From NCBI GenBank assembly GCA_030431985.1, contig JAUIIB010000005.1, forward strand, positions 41,375 through 105,374: 64,000 nucleotides of DNA, read 5' to 3'. Below are positions 28,369 through 38,404 of the stretch, piece after piece. A model generated the notes under the pieces. It saw nothing but the letters and a program-made list of their open reading frames with translations, was not told the origin of the DNA and did no database searches. This stretch comes from Gammaproteobacteria bacterium (GTDB taxonomy: Bacteria > Pseudomonadota > Gammaproteobacteria > Burkholderiales > Nitrosomonadaceae). Numbering within the stretch: position 1 is the first letter of the stretch; each line of letters opens with the position of its first letter. The translations under genes were made by a program, and so were the position numbers.

Positions 28369-28968
28369 ATGACGCATCATTGTTTTGACACGGCCGTTAC
28401 ACTCATTGACGCTGCCAATCGTAAGGATCCGAATACGGAAGTCAGCGACGGCAAAAATTGGCCAAAAGAATTACTCTATGCGCACCGTATGTCGGAAATG
28501 CTGGAACGTTTTGTGCCCGAAGCAGATGAAGCCATCAAGCTCGCCGTCAGAGCACAGCATATCCAGCGCTGGAAATCACCGCGCAGTGACTACCCTATGA
28601 ACCGCAAAGGATACCACCAATGGCGTAATGCTCTGTGCAAATTTCATGCCGACAAGACTGCTCAATTACTGGAAAGAGCGGGGTACAACCAGACGTTCAT
28701 CACGCACGTCAAACAGGTTGTCGGCAAACAATCACTTAAAACCAATCCCGATACGCAAATGCTTGAAGATGTTGCCGGGCTGGTATTTCTTGAACATTAT
28801 CTGGCGGGCTTCGCAGCCGATCATCCTGAATACGACGAAACCAAATGGCACGATATCATCCACCGGATCTGGAACAAGCTATCAGAGAAAGCCCGCCGGT
28901 TTGTCCAAGCAGGACATGTCAAACTCCCAAAATCAGAGCGTCGTTTGATCAAGAAAGTAATGCCGTAA
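28369..28968 (+). CDS. DUF4202 protein
   Basis: A 199-residue protein of the DUF4202 family, function undefined. Recognised by IDAANRKDPNT, WPKELLYAHRMSEML and a histidine-rich helical core (AVRAQHIQRWKSPRSDYP, then HADKTA). The His/Asp pattern is reminiscent of HD-type metal enzymes but this is not established. The ATG at 28369 is preferred; a TTG 15 codons upstream is open but gives an un-family-like start. The gene stands alone and ends just before a decayed DCC-family gene. Confidence 0.82.
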   Translation: MTHHCFDTAVTLIDAANRKDPNTEVSDGKNWPKELLYAHRMSEMLERFVPEADEAIKLAVRAQHIQRWKSPRSDYPMNRKGYHQWRNALCKFHADKTAQLLERAGYNQTFITHVKQVVGKQSLKTNPDTQMLEDVAGLVFLEHYLAGFAADHPEYDETKWHDIIHRIWNKLSEKARRFVQAGHVKLPKSERRLIKKVMP

Positions 28969-29001
28969 GTTTCAAATTTAGGCGCACCGGCCATCCGATG
29001 A

Positions 29002-29325
29002 CCACTGACTCACGCTGTTCGCTTCATTATTAAATGCGACCTTGGAGAGCAATCTCACTTCGCTGCAGTCATCGCCGGGCTAGGCGCCACTCGTCGACAA
29101 CGTGTCTATACCCAAAGCACCGCGTTCATTCATATTTGCAAACGACTGCGTATGCCTAGACCACTGTTTTCTTTCACTACGACTAGTCCGCGTTCCCTGC
29201 GAAATATCGTCTACCGTTTAATCGGAAGAAATCGATACCGTTGGTTTGGCATACATGGATCCTGTGATATCCAGGCGGACAATGTGCCGCGTCGGCAATT
29301 TTTGACCACAATCACGCTCAAATAA
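29002..29325 (+). pseudogene. Decayed DCC-family (DUF393) thiol-disulphide oxidoreductase-like gene
   Basis: A stop-free frame of 107 codons with no usable start codon at its head. Its translation follows the DUF393/DCC family from just after the active site to the end: AVRFIIK, FAAVIAGLG, STAFIHICKRL, PRSLRNIVYRLIGRNRYRWFG, then ITLK and stop. The DxxCxxC active-site region that should lie directly before AVRF is missing; in this frame a TGA sits at 28999-29001. The gene is therefore N-terminally broken. It lies 31 bp after the DUF4202 gene. Homology is read by eye but the arginine/tyrosine-rich tail is distinctive. Confidence 0.65.
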
Positions 29326-29641
29326 AACAGCCGATACTCTGCATCTAGTTTCTCATAAGAAAACGAGTCAACCAATGGCGCTTACATAGCCCGAAACAAT
29401 CCCACAAAAACCGCAACGAATACCGAAAAACAAATCTATAAGATAGCAGGTTTTTCCCAGCCTTTTCCTTCAACCATTAGATTATAAGACCTGTATTATC
29501 ATAATATTAGGAACAAGAAACCATTGAAAGCCAATAGTAATTACTAAATGGTGTAACTTTATTAACTTTCAGTTATTACATACGCCACTCTGAAACATTG
29601 AGCGATAAATCAAACTGTTGAAGCATTAACCCAGAAAAAAT
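29326..29641. other. Intergenic stretch before the first RTX gene
   Basis: AT-rich, about 315 bp. No gene or clear hairpin recognised. It presumably contains the promoter of the RTX gene that starts at 29642. Confidence 0.5.
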
Positions 29642-31567
29642 ATGAACGCAATTGTGACATCAGCAAGCGAGGAAAACACCCCTGGCTTATCATTTACGGA
29701 AATATTGCTGGTTGTTGATTCCCAAGATGAGACACGGCTAAGAGTAGGACTGCCTGGAGGTATCGACGCAACACTCCAACAAATTGATACTGCAACTGTT
29801 CCTGAACTCCGTGACCAGTTACAAGTTGCCTCTCTGCTTAAAATAAATGACACCGACGTATTTAATACAATACTGCAAAACGGAATTGACCCCTTTTTAG
29901 ACACTATTTCGGACGACAGTCAGGTAACTCTGCGCATCTTAACTGTTTTCAATACAAGCAATGGCGACAATGAGGAAATTAGCCAACCCGACCAGCTTAC
30001 CAAACTAGATGTTGCAATCCTTGGTGCAACAGGTACTGGAGAAAACGATCCAGATTTCCCATTACGCCAGGAAGCACTTGTCCTAGACACACGGGACCTG
30101 GAACCTGGCACAGCACTACAACTGGAAAACATAGAGTTTACTGTTGCCATTGGCAATGGCCGTATTATCGGAGGCAGTGGCAATAATTTTGTTGTAGGTG
30201 ACGAAACCGATCAAGTATTTATACTCGGCGACGGTAGTGACATTCTCCGGGGTGGCAACGGCGATGACATCCTCGGCTCACAAAACGGCGATGATTATTT
30301 GTTTGGCGATGCCGGTAATGATTATCTCATTGGCGGTACCGGCAACGATATTTTGAATGGCGGTGCCGGTGATGATGTACTCCAAGGCGGCACAAGTTTC
30401 GCCGGTACTATAACGTTCAGTCTGGACGACCAAAATCAAGTCATTTCAAGTTATTTTCCTATAGACCCGGCGCTTAGCGCTTCTGTTTCAACTAACTGGT
30501 TTTCGGAAGACCGACGCATTACCAATGATACTCGAGTTACCTTCGTCTATCGAGACAGCGACCAACTTAAAACTATTGCCACACTGTATCAATCAATATC
30601 GTATAGACTGCCAAGTACGGAAGAAATGAATCAGCTGAGCGGCCAAAATCTATCGGCTTCACAGTTGGGTGAACTGGCTTTCTTCTATTATCTGGACAAC
30701 ATAAGTACTGCACAAAATCTATCCGACGAAAGCCAGTTAATTGATTTAATCTCTCACGTATGGGGAAATGAATATTTCAGCGCCGACCTTGTTAATTTAG
30801 GAATAAATTTTCTGAATAATGGCGGAAACTGGGGCCAAATATTGCTATTCATGGCGACTCATGAAAACCTAACAAGTCGTTTACTCGATACCAATGGAAA
30901 TTTACGACTAACACAGGATTTAATCATCAGTGAACAAGGGATCTCAACAACAAATGGAAGCGATATTTTAAATGGTGGACAGGGAGATGACATTCTGATC
31001 GATGGATTTGGTTTTAACCAATTTAATGGCGGTACCGGATTTGATTCAGTGCATCTCGTCGAAACATTAAATACACATCGGATTTCGCTGAACAATGAAG
31101 GTCAAGTTACGATTGAGCGTGATGATGCAAGAGCTGTTAATACGCTAAACGGTATTGAAGAGGTCAGATTTTCTGATCAAACGCTGACAATAAGCTTTGA
31201 AAATCTGGATAAGCAAACGTTAAAACATGTTGCTGGTATTGCACATCTAATTGATGACACCACCCCGCTGTGGACGCATCTTAACGAATTTGCACAATCG
31301 TCAGCCTTAAACATTACTGAATTCGCGCAACAATTACTTCAGACTGACAGCTATCATCGAAACTGGGCACCTTTGTCGAATCAGGCTTTTGTTCATGAAT
31401 TGAGCGAAACTGCTTTGGGAGAACCACTCCCCAGTAACAATCTCGAGGCTTTGACCGAACAACTTGACCAGGGTATTACGGATCGAAGTGATCTGTTTGT
31501 CACAGTTGCCGGCATGAGCACCTATCAAAACTCAATATTTGACACCGATGGATTAGCATTATTCTGA
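29642..31567 (+). CDS. RTX protein with DUF4214-like segments
   Basis: Product of 641 residues without a Sec signal. An N-terminal region of about 170 residues with no recognised fold is followed by RTX nonapeptide repeats GGxGxDxLx at about 175-250 (IIGGSGN, LRGGNGDD, LIGGTGND, LNGGAGDD). These bind Ca2+ in secreted beta-roll proteins. A helical segment of DUF4214-like character follows (300-415: LYQSISYRLPS, LSASQLGELAFFYYLDN). A second short repeat (SDILNGGQGDD at about 440) and another helical C terminus resembling DUF4214 come last (to 641). Such proteins usually leave the cell through a type I secretion system by a C-terminal signal. No ABC exporter, membrane fusion protein or TolC gene is adjacent. 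Role unknown; extracellular or cell-surface. Confidence 0.85.
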   Translation: MNAIVTSASEENTPGLSFTEILLVVDSQDETRLRVGLPGGIDATLQQIDTATVPELRDQLQVASLLKINDTDVFNTILQNGIDPFLDTISDDSQVTLRILTVFNTSNGDNEEISQPDQLTKLDVAILGATGTGENDPDFPLRQEALVLDTRDLEPGTALQLENIEFTVAIGNGRIIGGSGNNFVVGDETDQVFILGDGSDILRGGNGDDILGSQNGDDYLFGDAGNDYLIGGTGNDILNGGAGDDVLQGGTSFAGTITFSLDDQNQVISSYFPIDPALSASVSTNWFSEDRRITNDTRVTFVYRDSDQLKTIATLYQSISYRLPSTEEMNQLSGQNLSASQLGELAFFYYLDNISTAQNLSDESQLIDLISHVWGNEYFSADLVNLGINFLNNGGNWGQILLFMATHENLTSRLLDTNGNLRLTQDLIISEQGISTTNGSDILNGGQGDDILIDGFGFNQFNGGTGFDSVHLVETLNTHRISLNNEGQVTIERDDARAVNTLNGIEEVRFSDQTLTISFENLDKQTLKHVAGIAHLIDDTTPLWTHLNEFAQSSALNITEFAQQLLQTDSYHRNWAPLSNQAFVHELSETALGEPLPSNNLEALTEQLDQGITDRSDLFVTVAGMSTYQNSIFDTDGLALF

Positions 31568-32091
31568 ATACCGGATTAGCCCAACACCCGCGCCTCTCCT
31601 GCGGGTAGCCGTGTGGACGTAGTATATGCGTGTGTCTTACAGAAATGTAGATTTGGCTTAAGGCTTAACTACATTGCTACATTGAATATAGGTTACCCAG
31701 ATACCCCATCCCTACACTTATATCCTCTTCTCAGGCAATGAGCAATGCAGCAAACGATCTAAATGATCCTCAGGTTAAAAAACTTTTGCTCCCTCTTTTT
31801 CTAAATTCACACATTACATCAATAGCTATGAAGATTTGTTCACTTAACCCGGAATTTTTTGCTGCATGACTAGGTTGTTCCCCTGATATAATGAAACGCT
31901 TGAATAATAAGCGATTGGATTTTCAATCCATAAATTGAAGTACCGGCAAATATACAGATCTGAATTTCATGGAAAATAAATGTTCAATCGTGTTCAATAT
32001 TATCTTACAGCGCGCACTCTATCGATATTTCTATTGAACTGTTGAGCGGCCAAACGTCAACAAGTAATGCCCAGATGTTGAAGAATCGAGT
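31568..32091. other. Intergenic stretch upstream of lptD
   Basis: About 520 bp without a gene. A short hairpin ACCCGC/GCGGGT lies 20 bp after the RTX gene (31586-31606), and a promoter-like extended -10 lies at about 31884-31892. Confidence 0.5.
31884..31892 (+). promoter_or_regulatory. Predicted extended -10 promoter upstream of lptD
   Basis: TGATATAAT is a full extended -10 (TGnTATAAT). No good -35 was found, as is common for extended -10 promoters. It lies 200 bp before lptD. Confidence 0.4.
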
Positions 32092-34395
32092 ATGAAAAAC
32101 GAAAATAACAGCGCTTTCCGTTCAGCGATTTACCTGATTATTTCCTGCGGCATGTTCGTGACCATATCGGTACATGCTAACGTAATCAAGCCCCGCCACA
32201 AACCAGAAATAGCTGCATCAGTCCCCGCTGCGAATCGCACCGCAACCCAGTTCGACTCTCAGATTGTTGTACTTGAAGCAGATCACGTTAAGGGCATTTA
32301 CGAAGATGAGATGGAAGCAATCGGTGACGCAAAAGTGTGTTATGCCGATATGACTCTCACAGCCGACCACATGAAATACTTCCCGAAAACAAAAGACGCC
32401 GAAGTTATTGACAATATCTGGTTGGATAGAGAAAAAGATTTTATTGAAGGGGACTATCTCAAGATCAACCTGGACACGCAAGTCGGTTTTCTCACTCAAC
32501 CAAGCTACACCATGAAAAATAGCGATGGACGAGGCTCTGGAGAAAAATTACTATTTGAGGGTAAAAATCATTATCGCCTCAAGAAAGGAAAATATACCAC
32601 TTGTCCTATCGACAAAAATGACTGGTTTATTAAAGCAGGTGATCTGGAAATTGACAGTGAGAAAGAAGTCGGTGTAGCACGTGATGTCAGTATTGTTTTT
32701 AAGAAAGTACCCATCTTATACACCCCCTGGCTGGATTTCTCGTACACGGGTGAACGCAAAACAGGATTCTTGGCTCCGGTCGTCGGACATACAAAACGTA
32801 GCGGTGCCGACCTTGCCTTACCTTTTTATATCAACATAGCACCTAATATTGATGCAACGATCGCCCCGCGTGTTATGTCAAAACGCGGCTTTATGCTTAC
32901 CAATGAACTGAGATATATTGGATACGGCGTGCAAGGAAAATTCCAGGCGGATGTGTTGCCCGACGATTTCGATAGTCACAAAACCCGTTATGGCGTTTCT
33001 TTACAACATTCACAGTATTTCGGACATGGCTGGCGCGGCCGCTTTGATTACAACCGTGTTTCCGACAACCGTTTTCTACGCGATCTATCGAACAATCTGT
33101 CTCAAACTAGCCGCACAAACCTATTGCAACAAGCAGGGCTATATTATCATGGCGCCCTGGGTCCCGATGGAACTTTAAATTTATCTGCTATTGCGCAGCG
33201 TTTTCAGACGTTACAAGATCCATTTCTACCTCAGGATTTAAATCTGTTAATTATTTCACCCTATAAACGTCTACCGCAGTTGACCATGAATGCTGTCCGG
33301 AGAAACATTGCGGGTTTTGATTTGGGTTTGAATACGACATGGACCAACTTTGCCCATTCAGATGATAATCGTATCGATGGCAAACGCTTCACCATATATC
33401 CTACTATCAGCTTGCCGATTCGTAATTCCTTCGGGTTCATTACACCAAAATTCGGCTTGCATTATACCCATTATGCATTATCTCAGGCTGTCAGCGATGA
33501 AGGCAGCAACCCTGATCGATTAGTGCCTATCGTTAGCCTGGACAGCGGTGTGATTTTTGACCGCAATTTGACCATCGGTGACAATCATTACATTCAAACG
33601 CTGGAGCCGCGTGCGTTTTATGTTTACGCGCCCTTTCGCAACCAAAGCTTCCTACCCAACTTTGACTCTGCGGAATCGGACTTCAGCTTTGCACAAATGC
33701 TTACCGAGAACCGCTTTAGTGGAAATGACCGAATCAATGATGCAAATCAGATCACGTTAGCATTGACCTCGCGTTTGCTGGAGCCGGCAACCGGTATTGA
33801 ACGTTTACGCGCAGCCATCGGCCAACAATTCCGTTTTCATGATCGCCGCGTCATTCTCGACTCCTCTCAGGTTACCAGCCGCAGAGCCGATTTCATTGCG
33901 GCACTCTCCGGTCGAATTACGCGTGAAATCAGCACCGACGTTAATATCCAGCTTGATCAGCAATCATTACGAACAGAAAAAATTCGGGCCGGTATCAGCT
34001 ATCGCCCTGAAATAGGAAAGGTAATTAACCTGGGATATCGCTATACGCGAGACGTACGGGAAAATATTGATAATGACGTAACAATCAATCAGCTTAACAC
34101 TGCCATTAAGCAGATAGACACATCGATTCAATGGCCATTTTTCTCAAATTGGCATACAGTTGCCCGAGTGAACTATTCATTACGTGATGACCGATTACTT
34201 GCAGGCCTGGCAGGATTAGAATACATATCGTGTTGCTATAAATTCCGAATCGTTGTACAAAAACTGACGACAGCAACACGCCGGACGACAACCGCCGTTT
34301 TTGTGCAGCTCGAATTGAACGGATTAATGAATATCGGCTCCAACCCCTTACGGGTTCTGCAACAGAGTATTCCAGGCTATTCGAGTATTTACTAA
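32092..34395 (+). CDS. lptD: LptD, LPS-assembly outer-membrane protein
   Basis: Outer-membrane barrel that with LptE inserts lipopolysaccharide into the outer leaflet. 767 residues: a signal peptide ending near SVHAN, an OstA/LptA-like periplasmic domain (VLEADHVKGIYEDE, about 59-180), then the large C-terminal barrel. Disulphide cysteines of the LptD type are present: Cys 171 (TTCPID) and the adjacent pair at 714-715 (SCC), which in E. coli link the domains. A further Cys at 83 replaces the usual more N-terminal one. It leads the lptD-surA-pdxA-rsmA block conserved in beta- and gammaproteobacteria. Confidence 0.96.
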   Translation: MKNENNSAFRSAIYLIISCGMFVTISVHANVIKPRHKPEIAASVPAANRTATQFDSQIVVLEADHVKGIYEDEMEAIGDAKVCYADMTLTADHMKYFPKTKDAEVIDNIWLDREKDFIEGDYLKINLDTQVGFLTQPSYTMKNSDGRGSGEKLLFEGKNHYRLKKGKYTTCPIDKNDWFIKAGDLEIDSEKEVGVARDVSIVFKKVPILYTPWLDFSYTGERKTGFLAPVVGHTKRSGADLALPFYINIAPNIDATIAPRVMSKRGFMLTNELRYIGYGVQGKFQADVLPDDFDSHKTRYGVSLQHSQYFGHGWRGRFDYNRVSDNRFLRDLSNNLSQTSRTNLLQQAGLYYHGALGPDGTLNLSAIAQRFQTLQDPFLPQDLNLLIISPYKRLPQLTMNAVRRNIAGFDLGLNTTWTNFAHSDDNRIDGKRFTIYPTISLPIRNSFGFITPKFGLHYTHYALSQAVSDEGSNPDRLVPIVSLDSGVIFDRNLTIGDNHYIQTLEPRAFYVYAPFRNQSFLPNFDSAESDFSFAQMLTENRFSGNDRINDANQITLALTSRLLEPATGIERLRAAIGQQFRFHDRRVILDSSQVTSRRADFIAALSGRITREISTDVNIQLDQQSLRTEKIRAGISYRPEIGKVINLGYRYTRDVRENIDNDVTINQLNTAIKQIDTSIQWPFFSNWHTVARVNYSLRDDRLLAGLAGLEYISCCYKFRIVVQKLTTATRRTTTAVFVQLELNGLMNIGSNPLRVLQQSIPGYSSIY

Positions 34396-34448
34396 AATTG
34401 CCAGATTCACTTTCTTACGAAACCACCTTTGATGCTGTGTTTGTGATT

Positions 34449-35855
34449 ATGTCTAAAAAAACGTATCTTGCCCTCATTTCCGGTTTAATTATTTTGCTAT
34501 CAGAACAACTCTGGGCGGAAACTTTAGTAGACGATTCATCTGTGAGCATGCAGTTACCCGAACATGATAACGGTTCTTCTACAATCCAAGATAATCATAC
34601 AGAATCAGTACCAAAAAACATCCAAAGTGAGATTGCTATTGACCGTATAGTGGCAATTGTCAATGAAGAAATTATCACTCAAAGAGAACTTGATAATGCA
34701 ACCCGGTCTGCGGTCACTAATCTTATGCAACAAGGTGTCGAACCCCCTGATCCAGATTTGTTGCAAAAACAGGTTCTGGAAGCAATGATCATGAAATCAA
34801 TACAATTACAGCATGCTAAAGAACTGGGCATGTCCATCAGCGATAGTAAACTCGACGAAACCATCAGCCGAATTGCCGACGAAAACAATCTGTCATTACA
34901 GGAATTTTATTCAGTTCTGGAACAAGATGGCGTCAATTTTAACGAATTCCGCAAGGAAATTCGGAATGAAATGCTCACCGTCAGACTGAAAGAACGGGAA
35001 ATTAAAAACCTGGTTAATGTCACCGATGGCGAAGTAGACAACTACCTGCGAACTCAGGAGGCTTCCGGATTAGGTAACGATGAATATTTACTCGCACACA
35101 TCATGGTCAGCATCACCGAACATATGACTCCCGTACAGATTAATGAACGCGCCACCCGGGCTGAACAGGCATTAAAGAAACTGCAAGAAGGTGTGGATTT
35201 TGCACAGGTTGCCGCTGAATTTTCAGACGCGCCGAATGCAATGAAAGGCGGTGTACTTGAGTGGAGACCGATCGCCCAAATGGGCCCCACTTTCATGAAA
35301 CTACTTTCGCCACTCGAAATTGGTGAGACGACACCCGTCGTAAAAAGTCCAGATGGATTTCATATTTTTAAGATACTCGACCAGCGCGAGTCGAATAACC
35401 AAATTGTAACGATCAACCAAACCCAGGCACGGCATATTTTAGTCAAAATCAATGAATTGGTTTCTGAAAACGATGCCATGCAGGAAATTATTCAGATTAA
35501 AGCTCGTATTGATAATGGAGAAGATTTTGCTGAACTCGCCAAGTTATATTCAGAAGACAGCAGTGCTTCATCAGGCGGCGATCTCGGCTGGCTCTCGCCG
35601 GGTAATACTGTCCCTCCCTTCGAACAAGCGATGGATGCACTGGCACCAGGGCAAGTCAGCGACCCAGTTAAGACACAGTTTGGTTGGCACTTGATAGAAG
35701 TTATCGAACGCCGCGAGCAGGATGTCAGTAGCGAGCATCAACGCGAAAAAGCACGTAAAGCCATTCGGACCAGAAAAGCCGAAGTCGTTGTTCAGGATAT
35801 GCTGCGTGCGCTACGTGATCAGGCTTATGTTGAATATCGTATGGAAGACATTTAA
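34449..35855 (+). CDS. surA: SurA, periplasmic chaperone / peptidyl-prolyl isomerase
   Basis: Periplasmic chaperone for outer-membrane proteins, including LptD encoded upstream. The ATG at 34449 gives a clean signal peptide (LALISGLIILL, cleavage after LWA). There follows the N-terminal chaperone region (DRIVAIVNEEII) and two parvulin-type domains, at about 210-310 (LAHIMVSI to FHIFKILD) and about 325-430 (ARHILVKI to GWHLIEVI), ending in a short helix. The frame is open from a TTG at 34398, but that adds a hydrophilic stretch before the signal and is rejected. Its stop overlaps the pdxA start by one base (TAATG), so the two are coupled. Confidence 0.95.
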   Translation: MSKKTYLALISGLIILLSEQLWAETLVDDSSVSMQLPEHDNGSSTIQDNHTESVPKNIQSEIAIDRIVAIVNEEIITQRELDNATRSAVTNLMQQGVEPPDPDLLQKQVLEAMIMKSIQLQHAKELGMSISDSKLDETISRIADENNLSLQEFYSVLEQDGVNFNEFRKEIRNEMLTVRLKEREIKNLVNVTDGEVDNYLRTQEASGLGNDEYLLAHIMVSITEHMTPVQINERATRAEQALKKLQEGVDFAQVAAEFSDAPNAMKGGVLEWRPIAQMGPTFMKLLSPLEIGETTPVVKSPDGFHIFKILDQRESNNQIVTINQTQARHILVKINELVSENDAMQEIIQIKARIDNGEDFAELAKLYSEDSSASSGGDLGWLSPGNTVPPFEQAMDALAPGQVSDPVKTQFGWHLIEVIERREQDVSSEHQREKARKAIRTRKAEVVVQDMLRALRDQAYVEYRMEDI

Positions 35856-36856
35856 TGTCCAAAATACTCTATCCGGTTATCGCTCTGACTGCAGGCGAGC
35901 CCGCGGGAATCGGGCCCGATATTTGCTTACAGATTGCGCAACATTCGTTACCTTGTAAACTGGTCATTCTCGCAGATCATGAATTGTTAAACCAGCGGGC
36001 ACAACAACTCAATCTACCCGTAAAACTGACTGACATTCATACAAATCAACCTGCCCCACACCAGCCCGGTTTTCTACAAGTCTGCCACAGCCCAGTTTCT
36101 AAACCAGTTATTCCCGGCCAACTCAATTCTACTAATGCGCCATACGTCCTGGACTTACTCAAACGCGCCGTAGCTGGCTGTAACAGCAGCCGCTTTGATG
36201 CAATGGTCACAGCACCCATACACAAAGGCATCATCAATGAAGCTGGCATTGCTTTTACCGGGCACACCGAATTTCTGGCCGAATTAACCCAAAGCCAGAC
36301 CGTTATGATGCTGGTCGGCGGCGGTATGCGTATCACACTTGCCACTACCCATTTACCGCTCAAAGATGTACCCAATGCAATTACAGAACGAAACCTGGAA
36401 AGCAAACTGCGTATTATCCACCACGATTTAGTTAGCCGATTTAATATATCCAACCCTCATATTGCAGTTGCCGGACTGAACCCTCATGCTGGCGAATCAG
36501 GTTATTTAGGTAACGAAGAGATCGATACAATTATTCCGGTACTCAACAAGCTGCGCGGAGAAGGTTTACAACTTAGCGGGCCTTTGCCAGCCGATACATT
36601 GTTTAACCCGGTACAGCTGGAACGCTACGATAGCATTTTTACTATGTATCATGATCAAGGCCTGCCCGTACTTAAACATGCCAGTTTTGGTGCCGGTGTT
36701 AATATTACTTTGGGTTTGCCGATTATCCGCACTTCCGTCGATCACGGCACGGCGCTAGATATCGCGGGAACAGGTACAGCCGATGCAGGTAGTCTACTCA
36801 CCGCAATCGAACTGGCAATTGAATTGGCACATAACAAAGCAATCAGATCAAACTAG
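35855..36856 (+). CDS. pdxA: PdxA, 4-hydroxythreonine-4-phosphate dehydrogenase
   Basis: NAD-dependent enzyme of pyridoxal phosphate synthesis (DXP-dependent route). It makes 3-amino-1-hydroxyacetone phosphate, which PdxJ then condenses. 333 residues, normal size. Motifs: LTAGEPAGIGPD at the start, TAPIHKG, FTGHTEFLA, the metal-binding histidines, and MYHDQGLPVLKH. It overlaps surA by one base and is followed by rsmA at 13 bp. The close spacing supports one transcription unit. Confidence 0.96.
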   Translation: MSKILYPVIALTAGEPAGIGPDICLQIAQHSLPCKLVILADHELLNQRAQQLNLPVKLTDIHTNQPAPHQPGFLQVCHSPVSKPVIPGQLNSTNAPYVLDLLKRAVAGCNSSRFDAMVTAPIHKGIINEAGIAFTGHTEFLAELTQSQTVMMLVGGGMRITLATTHLPLKDVPNAITERNLESKLRIIHHDLVSRFNISNPHIAVAGLNPHAGESGYLGNEEIDTIIPVLNKLRGEGLQLSGPLPADTLFNPVQLERYDSIFTMYHDQGLPVLKHASFGAGVNITLGLPIIRTSVDHGTALDIAGTGTADAGSLLTAIELAIELAHNKAIRSN

Positions 36857-36869
36857 ACGCTTCAACCCT

Positions 36870-37658
36870 ATGGCTCATAAAGCCCGTAAACGATTCGGCC
36901 AAAATTTTCTAATCGACCAACAAGTCATTTCTGAAATTATCGAATATATTCATCCACTATCGGAAGACCGTATCGTCGAAATCGGCCCTGGGCTCGGGGC
37001 ACTCACCAAACCACTGATCAGTAAACTGAATCATCTCAACGTTATCGAACTGGATCGGGATATTGTTGCACACTTAAAAAGTGAGTTACCTGCAAACAAA
37101 TTAACGATCTACGCAGCTGATGCAATGAAATTTGATTTTTCAAAACTGGGAAAGAATCTGCGCATTGTCGGCAATCTGCCTTATAACATTTCAACACCGT
37201 TGCTGTTTTATCTGAGTGATTTCTCTGCATTAATTCAGGACATACATGTCATGCTGCAAAAAGAAGTTGTCGATCGCATGGTTGCCAATCCTTCTACAAC
37301 CGACTATGGACGGTTGTCTGTTATGCTGCAATACCGGTTTGATATGGAGCGACTGCTAACAGTTTCAGCGGAGTCTTTCCGTCCCATGCCGAAAGTTCAA
37401 TCAGCAATTGTATGCATGACGCCACTACATCACCGCACACAAATCGTACTGGATGAAACATTGTTTTCACGCATAGTAGCTGCGGCATTTTCACAACGGC
37501 GTAAAACATTGCGAAACACGCTGTCTGCATTTCTAAAACAAGAAGACTTTCAACACCTGTCCATTGATTCTCAATTGCGCGCTGAGAATTTGACCGTGGA
37601 ACAATTTATTAAAGTCTCAAACCATATTACTGTTAGACAAAACACAATCCACAGATAA
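36870..37658 (+). CDS. rsmA: RsmA (KsgA), 16S rRNA dimethyladenosine transferase
   Basis: Dimethylates two adjacent adenosines in the 3' hairpin of 16S rRNA. 262 residues from ATG 36870 (MAHKARKRFGQNFL, the family start), SAM motif VEIGPGLGALT and the catalytic NLPYNIS. The open frame extends upstream into pdxA but those codons are not family-like. It is the last gene of the lptD-surA-pdxA-rsmA block. Confidence 0.96.
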   Translation: MAHKARKRFGQNFLIDQQVISEIIEYIHPLSEDRIVEIGPGLGALTKPLISKLNHLNVIELDRDIVAHLKSELPANKLTIYAADAMKFDFSKLGKNLRIVGNLPYNISTPLLFYLSDFSALIQDIHVMLQKEVVDRMVANPSTTDYGRLSVMLQYRFDMERLLTVSAESFRPMPKVQSAIVCMTPLHHRTQIVLDETLFSRIVAAAFSQRRKTLRNTLSAFLKQEDFQHLSIDSQLRAENLTVEQFIKVSNHITVRQNTIHR

Positions 37659-38175
37659 TTTCACCCACTTTATCAGCATTTTTTCTATCGCGCTCATATT
37701 TGAACCACAGGCTTTCACATCAAGATATCAATCTCGTTACTATGTCTCAAAAAAGTACCCGATTTTTATCGCTACGCCACCCATAGGATCTGCAACGTGA
37801 ATGTCAGTACTCAGAAATACACTAAAAACTGATAATAGCTTATGCTGTTGACTACGCACTACTAACCATTTCATTAATTCCATCATCTCAATAAACCTGA
37901 CATTAAGAGCACAGTGGCCTTTCTAGTATTTCTTTTCCCGCCCTATATACCCATTTTTTATTTTCAGCGCTTGGGTCTCTTCTGTTGTTCTGCCGTCATG
38001 ACTTTTGCTGCTTACCATTTAGCCTTTGCGCTGTGCTTGCAATTACCGACTCAGCAATGTATTGCCATCTTACACCTACCGACTTTCAGGCCGATATTTC
38101 ATCTTGAGCAATTCTCTCTACATTGTATTATCCTTATAACTGATTTCAATCCAACAAAGATGGAGTACCGTTATT
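37659..38175. other. Intergenic stretch after rsmA
   Basis: About 520 bp. A 123-codon plus-strand frame (37914-38285) runs through it into the next gene out of frame; its translation is hydrophobic, without start site or motif, and is judged spurious. No terminator with a T run seen. Confidence 0.5.
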
Positions 38176-38388
38176 ATGGCTTACACGGAATACAAAATAG
38201 TGCATGTTGCAGAAGGTGGTCTGGGTACAATTATTCTGGGCGCTTCTGGATTGCCGCTCAAAAAGCTGGAGTCCATTCTCAATAAAGAAGCCGCGGATGG
38301 TTGGCAATTGGTATTCCAGCTTGTTGAGCAAAAACGTTACATGCTGTTTTGGAAGCGAGAAGCCGTGATTATCACTTTGGGCCGATAA
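38176..38388 (+). CDS. DUF4177 protein
   Basis: 70-residue protein with the DUF4177 pattern: an opening beta strand (MAYTEYKIVHV), then LESILNKEAADGWQLVFQL and a final strand with a FWKRE-type end. The function of the family is not established. TGGAG precedes the ATG by 10 bases. A TM2-like gene follows after 16 bp, so the two likely form a small operon. Confidence 0.78.
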   Translation: MAYTEYKIVHVAEGGLGTIILGASGLPLKKLESILNKEAADGWQLVFQLVEQKRYMLFWKREAVIITLGR

Positions 38389-38404
38389 ATCCCGTATTTA
38401 CATC

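Noticed and set aside
28997..29325. UGA at the position of the lost DCC cysteine read as selenocysteine
   Set aside because: The frame with the TGA in place of the Cys is not the frame of the rest of the gene, and no SECIS-like hairpin was seen; decay is simpler.
37914..38285. A 123-codon hydrophobic frame after rsmA
   Set aside because: No ribosome site or motif, and it overlaps the start of the DUF4177 gene out of frame; judged chance.
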